A DNA stretch of 9,698 bases from Coleofasciculus sp. S288 (GTDB taxonomy: Bacteria > Cyanobacteriota > Cyanobacteriia > Cyanobacteriales > Coleofasciculaceae): assembly GCA_020216575.1 (NCBI GenBank), contig JAIUYC010000071.1, forward strand, positions 1-9,698, in the 5' to 3' direction. Numbering within the stretch: position 1 is the first letter of the stretch; the number at the start of each line of letters is the position of its first letter. The position numbers were made by a program, and so were the translations under genes. Below the pieces are notes generated by a model. The model did not search any database. It was not told the origin of the DNA and saw only the letters and a list, made by a program, of their open reading frames with translations. Below are positions 7,428 to 9,698 of this stretch, in pieces.

Positions 7428-7555
7428 TGTACTGTCCATTAAAGAATTAATGGTCAGTTTTAAAGAATTGATGTCCAGAACCACGAGTTTTGGGCATTCC
7501 AAGCTTGTACCCTGCCTTATCTCACTCAAAAAACAGTTTTAAAGAATTAATGTCC
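7428..7555 (+). repeat. Transposon terminus with three TnsB-binding-type repeats
   Basis: The end starts TGTACTGTCC (7428-7437). Three near-identical direct repeats follow: TTAAAGAATTAATGGTC (7439-7455), TTTTAAAGAATTGATGTCC (7458-7476) and TTTTAAAGAATTAATGTCC (7537-7555). The first two are nearly contiguous and the third is about 60 bp further in. Multiple spaced repeats of this size are typical of TnsB sites in Tn7-like ends, and the ATTAATGTC core recalls those of S. hofmannii CAST. Confidence 0.85.
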
Positions 7556-7588
7556 TGGAATCTAACAGAGATTGTCCTCTTGAGGAAG

Positions 7589-7620
7589 TTTGCAGACCTC
7601 TGCCTCTTTCAACCCTCCCC
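7589..7620 (-). ncRNA. Delocalised homing crRNA unit (truncated repeat plus 17-nt spacer against tRNA-Cys)
   Basis: On the minus strand GGGGAGGGTTGAAAG (7620 to 7606) keeps the 3' part of the CRISPR repeat, with 13 of the last 14 bases identical to the array repeats, and loses the rest. Directly after it comes AGGCAGAGGTCTGCAAA (7605 to 7589), identical to 7366-7382 in the tRNA-Cys gene; the match stops at base 18. Delocalised, short-spacer guides of this kind direct V-K CASTs to tRNA genes. It lies 87 bp downstream of the last array repeat. The palindrome TCCTCAAGAGGA (7575-7586) follows just after the spacer and could mark its 3' end. Confidence 0.9.
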
Positions 7621-7707
7621 TAAAAACTTGTTCACTACAACTACACCATCAAGAGGGTAATTAAAACTCAACCCTGCTTGAGTCGTTCTAGGCTGTTGGA
7701 TAAACCT

Positions 7708-7888
7708 CTGTCAACCCACCCAGAGGTGGGAGGGCTGATGAAACTCTAGCAGGGTGGAAAAGCAATAAAGCTAGTGTCGCCTTTCAACCCACCCAGAGGC
7801 GGGAGGGCTGATGAAACTATGGGTGAAGGGGGAAAAATCTTCTGGTACAATCTTTCAACCCACCCAGAGGCGGGAGGGCTGATGAAAC
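7708..7888 (-). CRISPR. Minimal type V-K CRISPR array, three repeats and two spacers
   Basis: Two identical 37-bp repeats at 7852-7888 and 7781-7817 and one variant at 7708-7744 (two substitutions). On the minus strand the repeat starts GTTTCATCAGCCC and ends CTGGGTGGGTTGAAAG, the V-K hallmark 3' end. Spacers are 34 bp (7818-7851) and 36 bp (7745-7780) and match nothing else in the window. The leader side faces cas12k and the tracrRNA; the degenerate repeat is at the far end, as in normal arrays. No adaptation genes are visible. Confidence 0.96.
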
Positions 7889-8084
7889 CGCGCCCGCTGA
7901 AACCCTTGTCTACACAACCTGACAAATGCATTTCTGTCGGCTGATTTTAAAGTGTTCATTTCAGCTCTTTCCTCAAGAGGAAGCTGACTTTCATAAAACT
8001 CTCAAACCAAGACTAGACAAGGGTTTTGAACTTCTGACGGCTAACCGGGAAATTTGCCCCCGCTTTGACCCGTCATGCAAAAGA
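7889..8084 (-). other. Leader between tracrRNA and CRISPR array, with two nested inverted repeats
   Basis: About 196 bp without a gene. AAACCCTTGTCTA on the plus strand (7900-7912) has its exact reverse complement at 8014-8026; in a minus-strand transcript the two arms would enclose about 100 nt and end 11 nt before the first repeat. Inside lies a second hairpin, CAGCTCTTTCCTC paired with GAGGAAGCTG (7962-7986). It probably acts as the array leader or as a structured spacer joining tracrRNA and pre-crRNA. Confidence 0.5.
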
Positions 8085-8350
8085 TTAGGGAGGATTCCTT
8101 CTTGCTCGAAGGCGATTGGGTAGCTGCCACGACACGTACTCCTGTATCCTTATAACCAGAGGTGCGAACCACTGTTATAAAAACATTGCCCCTTGATGCT
8201 AGGCGCGACCCTGCACCGTATCTACGAAAAATTCCGTAGAAGGAACGTCGATTACAGAGCAAGCTCTGCTCCCGACGTGTCTCTCTTCTCTACAGAGCGT
8301 GAGAGACGCGGACAACTACCAAGGGCGGAAAGCAATTAAACTGCCCTTAC
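8085..8350 (-). ncRNA. Type V-K tracrRNA
   Basis: It lies between cas12k and the array on the same strand, the usual place. From the 5' side, a stem AAGGGC/GCCCTT (8343-8348 with 8321-8326) contains CTTTCCGCCCTTGGTAGTTG (8332 to 8313), which resembles the corresponding block of the S. hofmannii CAST tracrRNA as I remember it. Further hairpins are CAGAGC-TT-GCTCTG (near 8245-8260), TCTACG-loop-CGTAGA (8221-8240) and a long stem TTATAAC...GTTATAA (8150-8180). Near the 3' end GTGGCAGCTACCC leads to hairpin CCTTC-GAGCAA-GAAGG (8097-8112) and the anti-repeat AATCCTCCC (8096 to 8088), complementary to GGGTGGGTT of the repeat with one mismatch and one wobble. Exact ends are estimates. Confidence 0.85.
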
Positions 8351-8352
8351 AC

Positions 8353-8457
8353 ATATAGCAGTCGCCAAAGCTGTTAGGACAAGTTGGTGATAGCTGCTTA
8401 CAGTAGCAATATTGTGTGAGTTAATCAGTGTCCTAAGCTGCTTGTCCGTTGCTATAT
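8353..8457. repeat. 105-bp imperfect palindrome, MITE-like, between cas12k and tracrRNA
   Basis: It runs from ATATAGCA (8353-8360) to TGCTATAT (8450-8457). The two arms of about 30 bp remain alignable inward (TTAGGACA near 8374-8381 against TGTCCTAA at 8429-8436). TA flanks and short subterminal homology suit a small IS630/Tc1-type non-autonomous element, although I cannot name one. It sits where the 5' end or promoter of the tracrRNA would be expected, so it may instead be part of that RNA. Confidence 0.5.
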
Positions 8458-8534
8458 CATCTGTTCTCAGGGAACAAGACGCGCTATTGACATTCATATT
8501 ATCTTGTCAAGGTACAAATGCTTTATTGATTAAG

Positions 8535-9698
8535 TCATGAAGTTTTGACATTGCACAAAGATAGAGCAATGGCTATGGCTTTTTGCTCCAACTCTCCTTG
8601 GGAGAACTGTTTCCTTTCGACAACTGCTATACCCTCTCTTGTCGCGCACTCTCTGATGCACTCGGATAGCCTCGCATAGCTCCAACGATGGAAGCTAGCT
8701 CGATACTGTAAGGCATATTTCTTCTGAAGTTCCTTCTCATGAGGGAACAGTCGCTCTGCTTGCGCTCGAATGTCGCTCTCCACACTTTCACCAATGCCCT
8801 TGAGTTGGGGGATGGCAATGGTTCGTGCTTTTCGTTGAAGGGCAAGTTCGACTATCCGAGAAGCGATGAGTCGGTCAACGTAGAGTCCTAAATTGGAGTC
8901 CGAGTCACTCTGTTGATAACGGTTTTGTTGCTGCTGTTTAGTCCTTTGCCGAGAATGGTACTGATGTCGTCGATGGAGTTGCTCAACTAAGCGATAGGGT
9001 TTCCATTGAACCCGTTTTCCCTTCCTGATGTAGAGCTTGCCGCCATTGGGATGCCGCCTTTCGGTTCCATCTCTTATCAACAGTTCCTTCGAGCCTCTTC
9101 TCCAGAGATATTGGGCTTCTCCCCTGTTCAACAGTTCCTTGGCACTCTGGCACTCCAAAACTTCTTCTTTTTCGACATCTACAACAGCAATAGCCACAGG
9201 TTCATGACGACTGAAGCTAACTCCAATGGCAATGTGAGGTTGCCCTTGATAAGGCTGAACACTAGGACGTGGTGGTGAATTATTTTTCAGCCGATTGAGT
9301 GTAGAGCGCCTACGTTTAACGTAGACAATCTGTTTCTTATTCAGCCCTAATTCCTGTAGCTGTGATTCCTCAAGTTGGTCTCGACCTTGAAGTTCTTCAA
9401 TAACTTCCCTCTTCTTTTCCTCTCGCACTTGCTCCGTGCCCTCGGCTGTTATCAGAGGTCTGCCCACAGTGCAATGAAGATAAAGACGATGAGTATGCCA
9501 AGGTTTTGGCGATTCTTCTTGTTGGTCGGCTGTTCTTTTCTTCTTACTACCGTGCCTCTTATCATCCTTACGCCAGATTAGGCAGGCTGAGCGCAGAGCA
9601 AATAGTCCTTCAGAAAAACGTTCTTCTTCAGGCAGTTGTTTATGAGTTTGATAATCAGTCATAAACTGCCGAAATAGAGGAAGCTGACGACGATCGCA
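8535..9698 (-). CDS. cas12k: Cas12k (C2c5), C-terminal 387 residues, N-terminus beyond the window
   Basis: The frame is open from the window edge to TGA at 8535-8537; the Met at 9662 is internal, because upstream codons (CDRRQLPLFRQF) continue the homology. About 250 N-terminal residues of a roughly 640-residue family protein are missing. Landmarks shared with S. hofmannii Cas12k as I recall it are EGLFALR, GTEQVR, RRRSTLNRL, PYQGQPHI, GVSFSRHEPVAIAVVD, LGLYVDRLIA, TIAIPQLKGI, QKKYALQYRASFHRWSYARL and a C-terminal EKA-type segment. RuvC-like catalytic acids are absent where expected (Ser in GVS, Pro in IPQL), as is normal for Cas12k, which binds target DNA without cutting and recruits TniQ/TnsC. 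An insertion of about 40 basic, aromatic-rich residues (8999-9119) and a shorter Lys-rich one near 9510-9565 are not in the S. hofmannii protein. tracrRNA and array follow on the same strand. Confidence 0.95.
   Translation of the reverse strand, partial: CDRRQLPLFRQFMTDYQTHKQLPEEERFSEGLFALRSACLIWRKDDKRHGSKKKRTADQQEESPKPWHTHRLYLHCTVGRPLITAEGTEQVREEKKREVIEELQGRDQLEESQLQELGLNKKQIVYVKRRRSTLNRLKNNSPPRPSVQPYQGQPHIAIGVSFSRHEPVAIAVVDVEKEEVLECQSAKELLNRGEAQYLWRRGSKELLIRDGTERRHPNGGKLYIRKGKRVQWKPYRLVEQLHRRHQYHSRQRTKQQQQNRYQQSDSDSNLGLYVDRLIASRIVELALQRKARTIAIPQLKGIGESVESDIRAQAERLFPHEKELQKKYALQYRASFHRWSYARLSECIRECATREGIAVVERKQFSQGELEQKAIAIALSLCNVKTS

Larger units (their letters stand above)
7428..9698. mobile_element. 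Type V-K CRISPR-associated transposon (Tn7-like), CRISPR-side part only
   Basis: From a TGT terminus at 7428 onward the window contains, in order, TnsB-like end repeats, a delocalised homing crRNA, a CRISPR array, a tracrRNA and Cas12k, all RNA and protein genes on minus. This order is that of V-K CASTs next to their tRNA target. In such elements TnsB is the transposase, TnsC the ATPase filament and TniQ the adaptor, with Cas12k as an RNA-guided, nuclease-dead targeting protein; those three tns genes, cargo and the second end lie outside the window. With the homing protospacer facing this end, the convention used for S. hofmannii CAST (target, then left end) would make it the left end. The octamer GCGATCGC, frequent at 568-4570, is absent here. 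Confidence 0.93.

Noticed and set aside
7664..7683. Second possible delocalised repeat (minus GGGTTGAG) between the array and the homing guide
   Set aside because: Only the GGGTTGA core matches and the following bases match neither the tRNA nor any other site in the window.
7746..7931. Minus-strand frame of 61 codons through the CRISPR array
   Set aside because: It consists of translated repeats and spacers and is not a protein.
8487..8510. TTGACA/TGTCAA dyad upstream of the tracrRNA as its promoter
   Set aside because: A minus-strand TTGACA is present at 8510-8505 but no acceptable -10 follows at 16-18 bp, so I did not annotate a promoter.
9006..9581. Plus-strand open frames of 90 and 68 codons opposite cas12k
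   Set aside because: They are antisense to strongly conserved Cas12k sequence and have no recognisable domain or ribosome site.

Overview
The window looks like a cyanobacterial chromosome carrying one end of a CRISPR-associated transposon. Cyanobacterial signs are the HIP1 octamer GCGATCGC (about nine copies in the first 4.6 kb), a TTCTGCC-type heptamer repeat, a pentapeptide-repeat protein, a NarL-type two-component pair and, decisively, Cas12k, which is known from cyanobacteria.

Left, chromosomal part (1-7427). A family 2 glycosyltransferase runs off the left edge (minus strand). Next come a response regulator and its histidine kinase (minus strand, kinase first), divergent from a secreted Spy/CpxP-like protein with four LTxxQ motifs. 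The 2841-3049 gap between them holds two inverted repeats that could be operators. Then follow a gene-poor stretch with a small repeat element and a minus-strand terminator, a YfcG-like glutathione transferase, a membrane-anchored pentapeptide-repeat protein, a CpdA-like metallophosphoesterase (minus) and a tRNA-Cys(GCA) gene.

Right part (7428 to the window edge). This is the CRISPR-side end of a type V-K CAST (Tn7-like, Cas12k-guided transposon). Reading inward from the tRNA: a terminal TGTACTGTCC with three TnsB-like repeats; a delocalised crRNA unit with a truncated repeat and a 17-nt homing spacer; a minimal CRISPR array (three repeats, two spacers, transcribed on minus); a roughly 200-nt interval with its own inverted repeats; a tracrRNA recognisable by its stems and anti-repeat; a 105-bp palindromic MITE-like element; and the C-terminal 387 residues of Cas12k. 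The N-terminus of Cas12k and the tnsB, tnsC and tniQ genes must lie beyond position 9698.

The parts fit one mechanism. The homing spacer matches the tRNA-Cys gene 17/17, the four bases before the match are GGTA (an NGTN PAM), and the transposon begins 62 bp after that PAM, which is the spacing known for V-K insertion. The window therefore shows the guide, its target and the product of the integration. Three details deserve a second look. The homing repeat pairs better with the tracrRNA anti-repeat than the array repeats do. Cas12k carries an insertion of about 40 residues in its RuvC-like region. The tracrRNA-array interval contains a 13-bp inverted repeat ending just before the first repeat.
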